Source of the DNA: Papaver somniferum
Lineage: Eukaryota > Streptophyta > Magnoliopsida > Ranunculales > Papaveraceae
Length of the DNA: 64,000 nucleotides
Assembly (NCBI RefSeq): GCF_003573695.1
Contig: NC_039368.1
Coordinates: forward strand, 8,641,860 to 8,705,859
Direction of reading: 5' to 3'
Under the pieces are notes generated by a model. That model saw only the letters and a program-made list of their open reading frames with translations, had not been told where the DNA came from and did not search any database. Shown here piece after piece: positions 1-11,524 of this stretch. Every line of letters begins with the position of its first letter. Position 1 is the first letter of the stretch. The position numbers were made by a program, and so were the translations under genes.

Positions 1-371
1 GATTCTAGGTCCATCATTTATGTTTTCATGGAGAAGAAGCTTCCTTGGTCTTTTTAGCATCGATGGCACAAAATTAAATCTTGTCTTAGCAGTATCTATT
101 TTAGACATGCTTATAGAGAAATTAACTTCTCTGCTGATTGCTTTGCCAAGAGAGGAGCTGGTTTGAGAAAGCCGATCTTTTTACATTGTATGGAAATGCC
201 TTATAAGGTTTATATCAGATTTTAAATGATGTTGTGTGGATTTGTAGGCTTTTACTTTGTATTTTTTTTGTTTCATTTTGGATTTTGGGTTTTTTCTTGG
301 GTACCAGCTCTCTCTGTAACTTTTGTAACTATTTTTAATAAAGTTGTGTTTTTTGGTTTGACAAAAAAATA
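1..371 (+). mobile_element. 3' end of a LINE (RNase H tail and 3' UTR)
   Basis: The window opens inside a plant LINE. From about position 100 one frame reads RHAYREINFSADCFAKRGAG and stops after IRF near 225. This matches the C-terminal RNase H signature of plant L1-type elements, where HxxREaNxxADxLAKxG carries the last catalytic Asp. An upstream stop codon shows decay. The 3' UTR has AATAAA-like sequence and ends in an A-run near 363-370, as expected for a target-primed insertion. The 5' part is outside the window. Confidence 0.6.
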
Positions 372-1541
372 GAAGATGAATTAAGTTGGTTTTAATTAAA
401 ATTGACAAGGATAATTTCGTGGGTTTACCCATTATTGATACCCTTTAGCCTTATTTGACACCCTTTAGTCTTATTTCTAAGTCCACTTAAATTCCTGTAT
501 ACCCAATTAATGTGAGTGTATCCCAATCGGACGAGTTAAAATAGAAGTAATTATATTTTCCTCTTGCATTAATTATCTGTAAGGTATCTATATAGATTCC
601 ATAACTTCGTTTTCAAGAAACAGTTACCTGCAAATCAAGTCATACTATAACCTGGCAAACTATTTTGTGGATATCATTTGTGTTGCCCACCCAAATTCAA
701 GCCCACATAAGCCCATTAAAGTGTATTTGCGGCTTTGCAGTGTTTGTACAAGTACTCAAAATGTCAACTGCGGGTATTTAACAGGTTACATGGCACTTAG
801 AAAGTATTTGGATAACGACATTGTTTGGCAAAATTTATGATAATCATAAATAGATAAATGATTTTAGTATAATCATTTTTATAATAAATTATCACAAACA
901 CCTTTCTCAAATAATTGATTATCTTTGAAAAATGCTCTCGAAAAGGAGTGGGAAAAACAATGATCTAGAATTTTTTTCTAAGTTCCCTAGTGATTTTTTT
1001 AACTCTCTCTTGATAGTTAATGGAAAATAACAAGGAAAAACTCAATTCAATTTCATTAAAAATAAAATAATTGATTATAATAATTTTTAAACAACTTTTT
1101 TCTAATGGATTTTTTTAATTATGATTAAAATAATCAATTATTATAATGGTTACCAAACATATACGTAATCCATTATAATAACGGTTACCAAACAGCCGCA
1201 AGGACTAGATTTTCAACTTAATGATGTTGAAGAGTGAAAAATTTGATTGAGAATGAATTCTTAAATGGCTTCGGAAAAAAAAAGAAAAAAAAAGACTTTG
1301 GGAGAAGCAATTGTGATTTTTTAGGTCTTGGTTGATTACAAATTTTGGTTTCTAGAAGCCAAACAGCAAGCTTCTCAAAATTTATTCAAAGAACCTGATT
1401 AGTCTTTTACTTTGCAAGCTTGGGAATTGGCAGGCCCATCTAATTTGACATTGCTTGGTAAGTCGAAATTTGGCTACAGATTTTGCAGTCATCACCGTTT
1501 ACTAATTTCCAAAATGATGCAAATTGCCTCAGCTGTGAAAT
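372..1541. other. AT-rich intergenic DNA, possible decayed MITE
   Basis: No gene is visible. At about 800-1195 there is AT-rich sequence whose ends are roughly inverted: TGTTTGGCAA on the left and TTACCAAACA on the right, with an internal second copy of GGTTACCAAACA. This suggests a small decayed MITE, but I could not define a target duplication. Confidence 0.35.
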
Positions 1542-3570
1542 TTTACGAACTATGATTTTAGGCATATCGAAAACTTTCAAGGCATATAAAATAGTTTTCC
1601 CATCCTAGGTGACCTTATAAGGGGTGTTTATTGGATAGTTCAATTACCTATATACCCTTGAACCTAAAATCAAAAAATAAACTATCCTAAACATCTCTTC
1701 TTCTTCTTTCTCCAGCCAAACCACCTTCCTTTTCTCTCAGATTTTTTTTTCATCACTGTAATTAATTATCGATTCGTGAAAATTCGTTCATCGGTTAAAT
1801 TGAACTATATAATGGATCGTACAAAGAAAAAAGCAAACGTCAGGTGCTCTAAATCCTCTTCCAATCCATGAATTAAAGAAGAAGAACCAATTGAAGATGA
1901 AGGTGTAAAAACTATAATTGAACCAGAAATTGAATCGGAAATTCAACCATTTGAAGCTCCAAATACTGAAATGAGGATAAGAAGGTATTCCCTACAAACC
2001 CAATATTTTATTTGTTGTTTATCATGAATTGAATGGGTTAAATTGCTAAAAACTTAGGGTTTTTGATGGTTACAGTAGCGGGTTCGGCTGATAATTGAGT
2101 TGAGTTTTGAGCCGCACTGTTCTTGAAATTTCACCCTGAAAGTGTCTATGAACAGTTCGGCTAAACCGTAAATGTCAATTTTTAGCCGAACCCCAAAATG
2201 TGTATTGAATACGTCCCAGAACAGTGTCAGGTTCGGCTAATACCTTGCAAACCTTCCCGGCCGAACCTGAGAAGTGAAATTTACCCCAGGTGGTTGTCAG
2301 GTTCGGCTGACTCGATTAGATCACTTTCAAGCCGAACCTCTCTCTGTAAACACTTCGAAAATATAGATTTGCAGGCTCTAGGTTCGGCTAGCTCGTGTTG
2401 TTGAGTTATCAGCCGAACCTTCTCTTTGCACACTCAATTTTTTCGATCTTGTTTTGGCCATAACTTTTTCGTCAGATGTCGGAATGACCTCATTTTTTTG
2501 CGTTGTGTTTGTCTTTTCATTCTCTTGAAGTTGAAGATAAGATCTAATTGATTTTAATGAGTTTAATACGGACCTTGGTATTCTCCATCATTAGACTTCA
2601 CTTTCTTAACACTTTTAGTAATTTCAACTTTTTTTGTTTGGTTCATCCTATGAAAAGGCTGCACAATAGAAAACATATGTAATAAAAAGCCTAACCCCTA
2701 AATGTGTATGAATTTAAGTGTTTCATGGAAAATCAGTATCATGTTCGGCTGATGTGATTTTTTGAATATGAGCCGGACTTGGAAAAATATATAATTCAGC
2801 TGATACGATATTTAGAGTGAGAACCAAACCTAACTCTCAGGAATAAGTTCGGCTTGTTATTAGAATTTAATATGAGCCGAACTAGGATCTTGCAAATAGG
2901 TTGGAAGTTGGAAAATGAAGGTTCGGCGTATAACCTTAACAAATTCAGCTAGCCGAACTGTTCATCAATTTAGTGGGTTCGGCTAATATTTTTAAGCCGA
3001 ACATAGTCATGGTTCGCCGAACCATGATGAAAAATACAATTTTTTAATGATTTCAAGCTACAAAAATGAGATTAAACATAAAATAGAAGTGTATATGTGT
3101 GTTAGAAGCATTGGGTTCCTCATCTATGTATTCATCATCTGGATTTGGCTCATAAAAATCATCATCTTGAGTTTGAGTTTGTGTAAAATCATTCTCATAA
3201 TCTAAGAAATCAGCCATTTCTGGATCATTGTTGTTGTTGATATGTATTTTCCTAGGTTTTTTAGATGAAGAATGACCCTCCTCATCCTCCATTGAATCAA
3301 GAAGAAAATTTTTCTCACTTTCTCCTTCTCCTTCTCAATAAAAACTTTGATTTTTTTCCCCCAAATTTTTTCATCTAAACACACCTATATTATTCTGAAA
3401 ATTATCTTAATCACTAAACAAAAGTTTTAATCACTAATCCAAATTACTAACACTAATACGTAAAGGGTAGATTTGATATTAAAAAAAATTTGGTTAAGGG
3501 GATTTCTGATTTTGTTATTTCACATCATTTTTTTGTCTTTATTCAATATGCTTAATAAGATGTGAAAACT
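1542..3570. mobile_element. Mutator-like non-autonomous element A with GTTCGGCT/AGCCGAAC arrays
   Basis: This element is homologous, in inverted orientation, to the better-bounded element at 32894-33998. The shared terminal features are TTTTAGGCATAT at the left, CCTTATAAGGGGTGT just inside, and the stretch around TACGTATTAGTG near the right. Between 2080 and 3030 the motif GTTCGGCT and its complement AGCCGAAC alternate about every 40-80 bp, more than fifteen times in total. Near 1811 a short coding-like start (MDRTKKK) is followed by an acidic stretch with one stop. On the minus strand at 3053-3292 lies an acidic 79-codon frame. Either could be a relic of an internal ORF. No target duplication was recognised. 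Confidence 0.5.
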
Positions 3571-5100
3571 ACAGACAAACCCATTTTCCAGATTTTTTCC
3601 ACTGTGAAACCCACGCCCAGAAAAATTCAGGCGCGCACCCATTTTCTGTGAGAAAATTTCTCACAAACCCAGAATTTATAAAATTATGTTCCGGTCTATT
3701 TTTCTCTTCTCTTCTTTATCTTTCTCTCGTTTTCTATTGTTCTTCTCGTCTCTCTGTGGACCTCAATTCAAAGGAATTGAGTTTGATTTTGTGTGAATAA
3801 TCTCTAAGAAGTTTAGTAGCTTGATGAGTCGAGGGAGAAGGTGATGGCACTGAAGTCGATTGAGTTATGGAAGAAGAAGAAAAAGGTAAGCTAATTCAAG
3901 GTTTCGTAAATGATTGATATTTTATGTGAAATCGATTTGAATCGATCAATTGTCGATGAGTTTGTTGTTAATTGAAGTAGAAATGGTTGTGAGAGGTTTA
4001 ATTTTGGTTTTTTTAGGAAATTGAATTTCACAGATAGGGTTTCAATGAATGGAAGATGAAGATGGAGAACGACTCAGAATACAGATCTCAACATACCACC
4101 AACTTTGCACATCAGGTGTTCGAGGAAGTGACTGAATTAGTTAAAGTTCAGCCAAGGAAGTCAATGTTGTTGCCGGTTAAGGAATGAAGCCACTGATGCT
4201 CAGTCATGATAAGAGAATACTTTTGGTTGTTGTGTTCAAGATGTTGCTGCTGATGAGTTGAGCTCGAGACTGAAATGGATTTCTGCTGTTGTTAGTAATT
4301 GAAGCAATGGAATTGATGGCACTGGATTGTGAGAAACAGAGAACAATAGCTGCAAGGAATGGTGCTTATATTTCTTGGTAATCGTGGAACTTCATGCAAG
4401 TTTTCACACAATGAACAAAGAGATGCAAACACGGGTTGGGGTGCCAAGGAAGATACCGCTGCAAGATGGGGAAAACATGGGTACTGTGGTACAACAAAAG
4501 TTCCCAAAATTACTATGTGGAGAGATCGACAGATAAGTCTCAAATGTAAAAAATTAACCAATGGCGACCACAAGGAGCATAAACGTCAGAGAACCTTGGC
4601 GATGTAGATTCTAGTCACCGTTCCTGACCTTCTATCTTTTTCTTCTTCTTTTTTTGTATGTGTGCTTAGCCTGATGCTTTTCTAAAGAACTGACCCATGA
4701 ATTTAATTGACAAACTTTATCAAGTACTTCGATGGGCCACTGGCTCTTTTAACTAGTTCACGACAAAATTTCTTACTACGTGTTGCATAGTTAAACGTAG
4801 CTAAAATGGTGGTACTGGTTATAAGTTGTTGCCTGGAAGAAGAATCGGTGGTACTGGTCATAAGCTGAAATGGTGGTGCCGCGAATAAATCTCAAGTTAT
4901 GATCTGAGGTTTAATGGAATGGCCGTGAACTCAAAGAAGAAAGATAGTTGCAGCTCTGGTGGTATATGGCAGTGGCAGCCGATGCACTGAGTAGGGTTGT
5001 GTTGCAGAAGTAGAGTTGAGACGGAAGCAAGCACATGCCTGGTGCAAGCCAGCAAGATGGAAGTGCAGATGGATTTGGTGTGCGTGTAACGTGTATTTAA
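3571..5100. other. Gene-like DNA of unknown origin, possibly transposon-captured
   Basis: A UTR-like pyrimidine-rich leader (3690-3760) precedes a start at 3844 reading MALKSIELWKKKKK, which meets a plausible GTAAGC donor. An acceptor-like CACAG near 4032 follows. At 4345-4410 the frame SCKEWC..SCKFSHN resembles half of a CCCH zinc finger (C-x3-H end), and it continues to a stop near 4607. Nothing further identifies a product. The block lies directly between a Mutator-like element and a palindrome array, so capture by a transposon is a reasonable but unproven reading. Confidence 0.25.
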
Positions 5101-5945
5101 AAGAAAATGGAGGTGTGAATAATGATGCATAACAGGTTATGCATCTACAAAATTTGTTGCATAACTTGTTATGCATTCTCGAAATTGGTTGCATAACACG
5201 TTTTGCGGCTTTTTTTTGTGTGCATAACAAGTTATGCAATCCAGAAAACGGTTGCATAACACGTTATGCAGCTACTTTTTTCTTAGTATTGAAACCAACA
5301 AAAAATAAGGTTGCATAACTTGTCACGCACCTACAATAATATCTACATAACATGTTATGCAGTCGTTAAAATGGATGCATAACCTGTTATGCATCCGAAA
5401 ATAGGACTGCATAATGCATTATGCATCGAGAAAATTGTTGCACAATATTTTACGCATCGAGAAAATGGATGCATAACCTGATATGCATCCGTAAATATGG
5501 ATGCATACTGCATTATGCATCAATTTTTTATATGTACGGCTAAAATCAACCAAAACAATGGCTACATAACTTGTTATACATGCATAACATTGTTATGCAG
5601 TCGAGAAAATGGTTGCATAGTTCGTTATGCGTCTGCAGAATGTGTTGTGCATCGTTTTTGGTGACTGCATAATGGTTAAGTATCAAGTTTTCAAAAAATT
5701 TCCCTAAAATGAGGATCACCTCCGATTTTTTCGTTAAAAATAAAAATTTGATATTCTTGTTTGTACTCGTTGCGTAGCTCTTTTAAAAAGATTTCCAACG
5801 ATATAAAATTTGTAAAATTCTAAGACGCGGATTTTTAGATATGTTATGTCCAAGTTGCGCTGCCAATTATACCCCTGAAAAAGATAGTATGCATAACGAG
5901 TTATGCCTGAAAAGATAGTATGCATAACCAGTTATGTATTGATTC
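5101..5945. repeat. Array of TGCATAAC/GTTATGCA palindromic motifs
   Basis: TGCATAAC is followed after 1-3 bases by its own complement GTTATGCA, giving near-perfect palindromes such as TGCATAACAGGTTATGCA. About twenty such half or full sites occur every 35-60 bp, separated by diverged spacers. Several copies are decayed. Arrays like this occur in the subterminal parts of hAT and Mutator-like elements, where they can bind transposase, but no element ends were identified here. Confidence 0.6.
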
Positions 5946-6250
5946 ATATAATAATTTCATATAATTATGGGTGTCACGGTATACAAAATTAATTATGGGC
6001 CTGAAAACGAGAATATTATTTTTTTTGGGTCTCCCCCTAATTTCCCCTAATAAGATTTCATCATGCCTAAAATCATAGTTCAATTTTACAGCATGAAAAG
6101 CAGGCCCAATAAGAAGAAAAAATCCCAAGCCCTTGTTCCTGGTAATCCAAAGGAAAAGAAAAGAAGAACTTTTTAGTCTATTATTATGGCAACTTGGAAC
6201 GAGTAACATCTCATTGCATTTAGCTAATCAAAATTTATTATCTATCATAG
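5946..6250. other. Intergenic DNA before CslA copy A
   Basis: No gene is seen. The right end, from about 6250, is the start of sequence shared with the downstream flank of CslA copy B at about 29388. Confidence 0.4.
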
Positions 6251-6408
6251 TGCACATGTTTATTGGTACATCAAAGAATCATATCTAGAAACAACAATCT
6301 TATACAACATGTAGTTATAATGAATCCTAGCTAAATACAAATATCCTATAGTAGTAATACTAAATACATTACAAAAGAAGATAATTGGTGTTATTGTTGT
6401 TGTGCAGA

Positions 6409-8576
6409 TCACTTTGGTATTTGGGTGCCGATGTAACCGAAACCCGTAATGAAGAACGCGATAGCTTGTCCGAATAAGTAAAGGAAGTACCAGTACTTCC
6501 CAAATGCAAGATCATAGGATGCACATACAAATATGTAGAATCCGATCCAGAGCTCCAACGGATAGATTCTGTTTATGTTCATTCAAAAACAAGAAATGAC
6601 CATTTGAAACTGCATTTTAAGAAAAACAAAAGTAGAATTTCGTATGTTACCTTTCTCTGAATCGTGTCATTAATGATTCTTTAGTTGCTGGTCTAGTAGA
6701 ATCTTTCGATTTGAGTAGAGCATCTCCTAATTTTTCAGTGACAACCCATTCGTTTACTCTCCCTGCATCTAGCAGACCGATGAATGTACCTTTGGTTCGA
6801 TGCATTGACATGACATTTTCGAAAAGAATCCGGTTAAAGACCAAGTAGAATGACCTGCAAAGTTTCAGACAGCGAAAACAAACACAAACTTGTAAGGTTT
6901 TAAAAAAAAAAAAGAAAAATGGTAAATTGAGCTAAAGTTGTACCTTGGTGTTTCAATTGCATTGAGAATTGAAATGATAGAAGGTATGTACACTAAACCC
7001 CATTTTGGAATTCCGACTTCAGGAACAAAGACCGTTGCAGGAATTATGACACAGTAAAAGAAGAATGTGCTTAGATGAGCCACAATCTTTCGCACAAAGA
7101 AGAAGCTATAAATTACATAAAGCTTCTTCCATGGATTAACCCTCTGCATTCAGTGAAAAAAAAAATTACCACCAGAAGCTGACTATAAGAATTGCAACAG
7201 TCAATGAATGAGCTTTTGATTACCTCATTCCTAATGATCTCCATAACCATTTTCTTGAATAAATTGGCAGGTCCACACGACCACCGATGCTGTTGAAATC
7301 GGAATGCCTTGAAAGTACTTGGCAATTCATTTTTGACCTTCATTATACGGAAAAGTGTAAGGAGGTAACTGGAAATGCAGTGCTAGAGGTGTGTTTAGTT
7401 CTGTACCTTGATATGACCAACGTAGACGAATTTCCATCCCTTGAGACTGGCGCGAATGGCAAGATCCATGTCTTCAACTGTAGTCCGGTCATTCCATCCT
7501 CCAGCTTCATTAAGAGCAGACAGTCTCCAAACTCCAGCAGTACCATTGAACCCGAAGAAAGCATAAGTAGAGGAACCAACTTCTTGCTCAACTCTGAAAT
7601 GGTAATTCAATGACATCTCTTGGACTCTGGTCAGTATGCACTCGTCCGCATTCACTGCAAGATAAAATGCACACTTTCTCTGATTAGAGTCAGTTGAAAC
7701 TCAATTCACTAACATAGTAACTAGTTATGGGTTAGCAAGCTAATTACCAAATTTCCATCGAGCTTGCACTAGACCGATTTCAGGATTATGCACAAAGTAA
7801 GGTACTGTCTTTTCAAGGAAATCGGAATCGGGCTGAAAATCTGCGTCTAAGATTGCAACCAAATCACATTCCTCAACATAGCTGTGTTTCAAGCCTTGTT
7901 TTAGAGCTCCAGCTTTATACCCATTTCGGTTATCTCTAATTTCATACTTGATGTTAACTCCTTTGTTTGCCCATTTCTGGCATTCTAGTTCCACCAAATC
8001 CTGTACAAACAAATATTTCTCAGTAAATGAAATTTTAAAGACAATGTGAGATGGAGAAAGACCTTGATGATTGGATCGGTAGAATCGTCGAGGACTTGAA
8101 TTATGACTCGGTCCGATGGCCATGAAAGTCCACATGCAGCTCCAATTGAGAGCTTATACACCTGCGAACATTACACATATAGTGGAATCAGAAATAAGAC
8201 AACAAAGAAGATGCATAACCAACATTCATACCTCTCTTTCGTTGTACATTGGAATTTGAACAAGAACCATAGGATAATTCGAATGGCCCTTCTCGACATC
8301 AACCTGAATGGTTTCAAATTTGTAACGCTTTTCTGGTTTCCGGCCAAACAACTTCACACAGAGGATCACGACACCCATATATACTCTTTCAATGAACAGC
8401 ATTATAGACATTGTTAAACAAACAATGACACAAATGTTGAGAAATGGAGCTAACACTGAACTTCTTACAAAATCCCATGCAACTCCAAGTACTCGAATTA
8501 CATCGTCTTTCGTCCACAAATGGACTAGTACTGTTTCCGGAACAAAGCTCGCCGGCAACAATGGAAACCAATCCAT
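6409..8576 (-). CDS. CSLA: Glucomannan 4-beta-mannosyltransferase (CslA), copy A
   Basis: A Golgi membrane GT2 enzyme that builds beta-1,4-mannan or glucomannan from GDP-mannose and GDP-glucose. Eight exons join in frame: 8232-8576, 8063-8161, 7748-8000, 7407-7654, 7224-7337, 6944-7143, 6651-6854 and 6409-6568. All have GT donors and AG acceptors and total 1623 bp (540 aa), a normal CslA length. The start is the first ATG (MDWFPLLP); the frame upstream has only a GTG. Visible GT2 motifs are DDSTD (140-144), DAD (200-202), VED (292-294) and QQHRW (330-334). A hydrophobic anchor lies near residues 35-70 and several membrane spans follow residue 355. The gene is a close duplicate of the one at 29542-31787. 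The family call is firm; the numbered orthologue is not assigned. Confidence 0.95.
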
Positions 8577-9655
8577 TTCGTTAAAAAAAGTGAACGGAAA
8601 AACACTCACCTAAGCCAAAACCAGTACGTACACAATTCTCTCAATAATGCAAAACTGAGATCCAAACAGAGGGTTATGTATAGGAAGAGATGAAAGACAT
8701 GTAGACAAAACAGTAGGACTCTGTCTTAAGATATTCTCTCACGCACCACTTGAAATCTTACACAATAATCAAATACTCTAGGACAAGTTTGTTGTTATGC
8801 CCTACTACTATTTGCATATGTACTAGCACTGTATGATTATTTAGTATGACGAAGCTCTAAACTAAAGTAAACCATGAGTCTGAACAAAACAACAAAAGAC
8901 AGGTAGTATTTCCAGTTGTTCTCGATTAATACTTAACCATAGGCTGAAGAATCTTGTACAGAGAAACTGGTTTTCGGTCACGTTTTTGCGAACATGGGAT
9001 TGATGCGTCAATGGCTCGCAACCGAAAATATAAAATGCATTCGGTTTTGGTTTAATATTAACGTGTTTGATGATGTCTTTTCTTCTTTTAGTATTTGGTT
9101 GGACAGATCAAATTCTGTCCGTACTAGTAAACAAGAAATTGAAAATTTTCCTGTGGGTGAAACCCAGCCATTGTCCGTGAAAGTCCCATTGCTTTCACAA
9201 TTGACTTGAAGCCATAATTCCACAGGTAAAACTAGGATTCAGAAGAGCCCGAAATTCTGTCGGTGAGTTTAGAGCTCTACTGAAGAAATTCGAAGCAGTT
9301 GGTTCCTCGTGAGTTAGTCGCATGTGGCTGGTGGAGGAGGGTGCCTAAACTAAGATCTATTAATAAAACAAAATGAATGGAAATGTGAGACTTTCTGATC
9401 AAATTTGACAAATTATATAATGTAACCTTTACTTGGTTCTTGATTTTGGTTTTGTTTTTCTTGAATCTAAAGTAAGAATACCTGGGATCTCACGCCTTAC
9501 AGAAACATAACCACATGTTGATTACCTCAGCTAAACTAAGCTTCTCAATGTTAGACCAGATCTATGTTCATGAGACAATTTAAGTAATGGAATGGAATAT
9601 ACAAGTGGAGCATTTTATGTTCGATGTCTGTCGACAAAATATGCAAAACACCTAT
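8577..9655. other. CslA copy A upstream region, shared with copy B
   Basis: The 5' flank of copy A aligns in patches with the 5' flank of copy B (about 31790-32690). Shared words include GAGATCCAAACAGAG and CCACATGTTGATTA, and both end near ATCTATGTTCATGA. The duplication therefore carried its promoter. Short ORFs here are not conserved between the copies. Confidence 0.55.
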
Positions 9656-11524
9656 AGATTGCCATAGTAAAAGACAGGAATGCTCTGAAGCACAGATTTG
9701 CTGAGAACCCCTGTAGTTACTGATTCTGCCAAGCCAATGACCCCATCATTTTGCTTATTTTCACCTGTATTAAATCAGAAGCATAGGTAAAATTGCATCA
9801 CCAAATGAATCAAGGGGCCGGGCACGAAAAGAGCTCTAAAAGTAAAACCAAGAAAATAGAAAAAGCCAATCAACTTTATGCAGAGATCTCCAAACAGTTG
9901 GTGCAACACTAATTTATTTTTCCATGTGGAATCTGAGATTGAATAATACAATTATTACAAGTACATCTCTTCTTTCATTTTCTTGTTTTTGTATACAGTA
10001 GTGAGGAATGAAACATTTGTGATCTCTATGACTACGTACTACACAGCTACTATTTTGTAGGACTAATGTTGTTTGGCTACATTTAAGTTCTATTCTTCAT
10101 TAATTGAATGTTTGATGCATGATTACACTTATAAGCCTGGTCCAGATACAAGAAAAATAGCATGTGATGCATTTCAGGTTTAGTATAAACAAACAACATG
10201 GTGATGATTACCTCAGCATTATTAACTTGTCGTCGACATACACGTTATGACTATACAAGTAAAAAAGAAGTTCCGAAATTCTTGGTCTGTACTCTGTAGT
10301 GTAAAAAGTAAAAAACCAATTCGCAAAGCTAGATGGCTATGTGAAAACATAGGAGAGAAAGATCTCGTACTGCAATGTACAAAAGGTAAACAAATAGGCT
10401 GGCAGAGCGGAATTCACAACTTATTCTAACTGGCTAACTGCTGAGTATGTTTTTTAGGGGATTATGTCAGTTTTTACTTTGATGGAAAAGGAAAATCAAA
10501 TGGAAAAGGATGCTGACACAAAGAAGAAGTGCCAAAATCGTAACAACTGATTACGGGGAGGACCTCAATAATCTCCAATGGGTTTACATACTTCCCTTTT
10601 GAGTGAATTAATGCACTGATGAATACCTGGCAGTCCTTATGAAGTGTACCCTCCTAGCTAGCTCCCAGCTCAGGAGGCCACTGTATTGTAGTAGGCAAGC
10701 ACTGCACATTTCTTGTTTCTTTCCCTGTACCTTTTCTAGCTCCATTGAACACACCTGCAGTGTTGCACAATATATTTTCAATCCCAGTATTTCGATTTTC
10801 AGTATTAACAGAAATATTTACAAAGGCCTTATACTAAACTAGGAAGGATTAGCTCAAGATACTCAAACAAATTAAAAGAACAAAATAGAAAATATGATCA
10901 TCAGGTTTGTGCTCTGACTGCCTTAGCAGCTCTTGCAGCAGCCAGTCCATGAGGACGCCCAGTTCTCCTAGCAGCAATGACAATTATGCTGCTGTTGCAG
11001 GAGCTGGAACTCTGAATGATTGCCAATAGCTAGTCACAGTATGAAAACTTATTGAGGAAAAGGAATAGGCCATTTAGTGGTTACCAAACTGTAGACTATT
11101 AGTGAAACAGCGATATTTCACTACCACAGAATGATGAAACAGATGAAACAGCGATCATTCGTGAAGCTTTCAATCATCCAATTATCTATCCTACCATGTC
11201 GCCATAAAATACACGGAACCAATATATGCGTTCGTTCTATCTATTGAAGCAATATACTGTCAAAAAATATACACCCCTTGGCTTCAAACTTGAATTTCAT
11301 AAATCCTATCCAGTACTCATAGATAAACATAACGATAATACTAAAGATTCAAATAACTGCACCAAGACATATATTCTTCATGCTGCTCATACATAAGAGG
11401 TGACACAATTTTCATTTCAGAAATAACGAAACAAGTATAAACAAAAACGTACTATGTGCGCTGTAAATATAAGAAATTCAAATAATCTACGTACCACTAC
11501 TGAGTATGCATCTCGTAATATCGT
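9656..11524. other. Intergenic DNA without a clear gene
   Basis: No supported gene. Around 10355-10440 the sequence ending in CTAACTGGCTAACTG resembles 27760-27835, downstream of the F-box pseudogene, where the matching text ends in CGACTGGCTAACTG. This suggests a shared old repeat or gene tail. Near 10905-10990 the minus strand has a short open stretch ending ARRTGRPHGLAAARAAKAV with a stop. It looks AT-hook-like but is too short to call. Confidence 0.35.

Noticed and set aside
800..1195. AT-rich MITE with TGTTTGGCAA/TTACCAAACA ends
   Set aside because: The inverted ends are weak and no target duplication was found; left as a possibility only in the intergenic note.
8103..8417. Plus-strand ORFs across the CslA exons (also at 7287-7613 and 30601-30921)
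   Set aside because: Antisense shadows of the CslA coding exons and introns.
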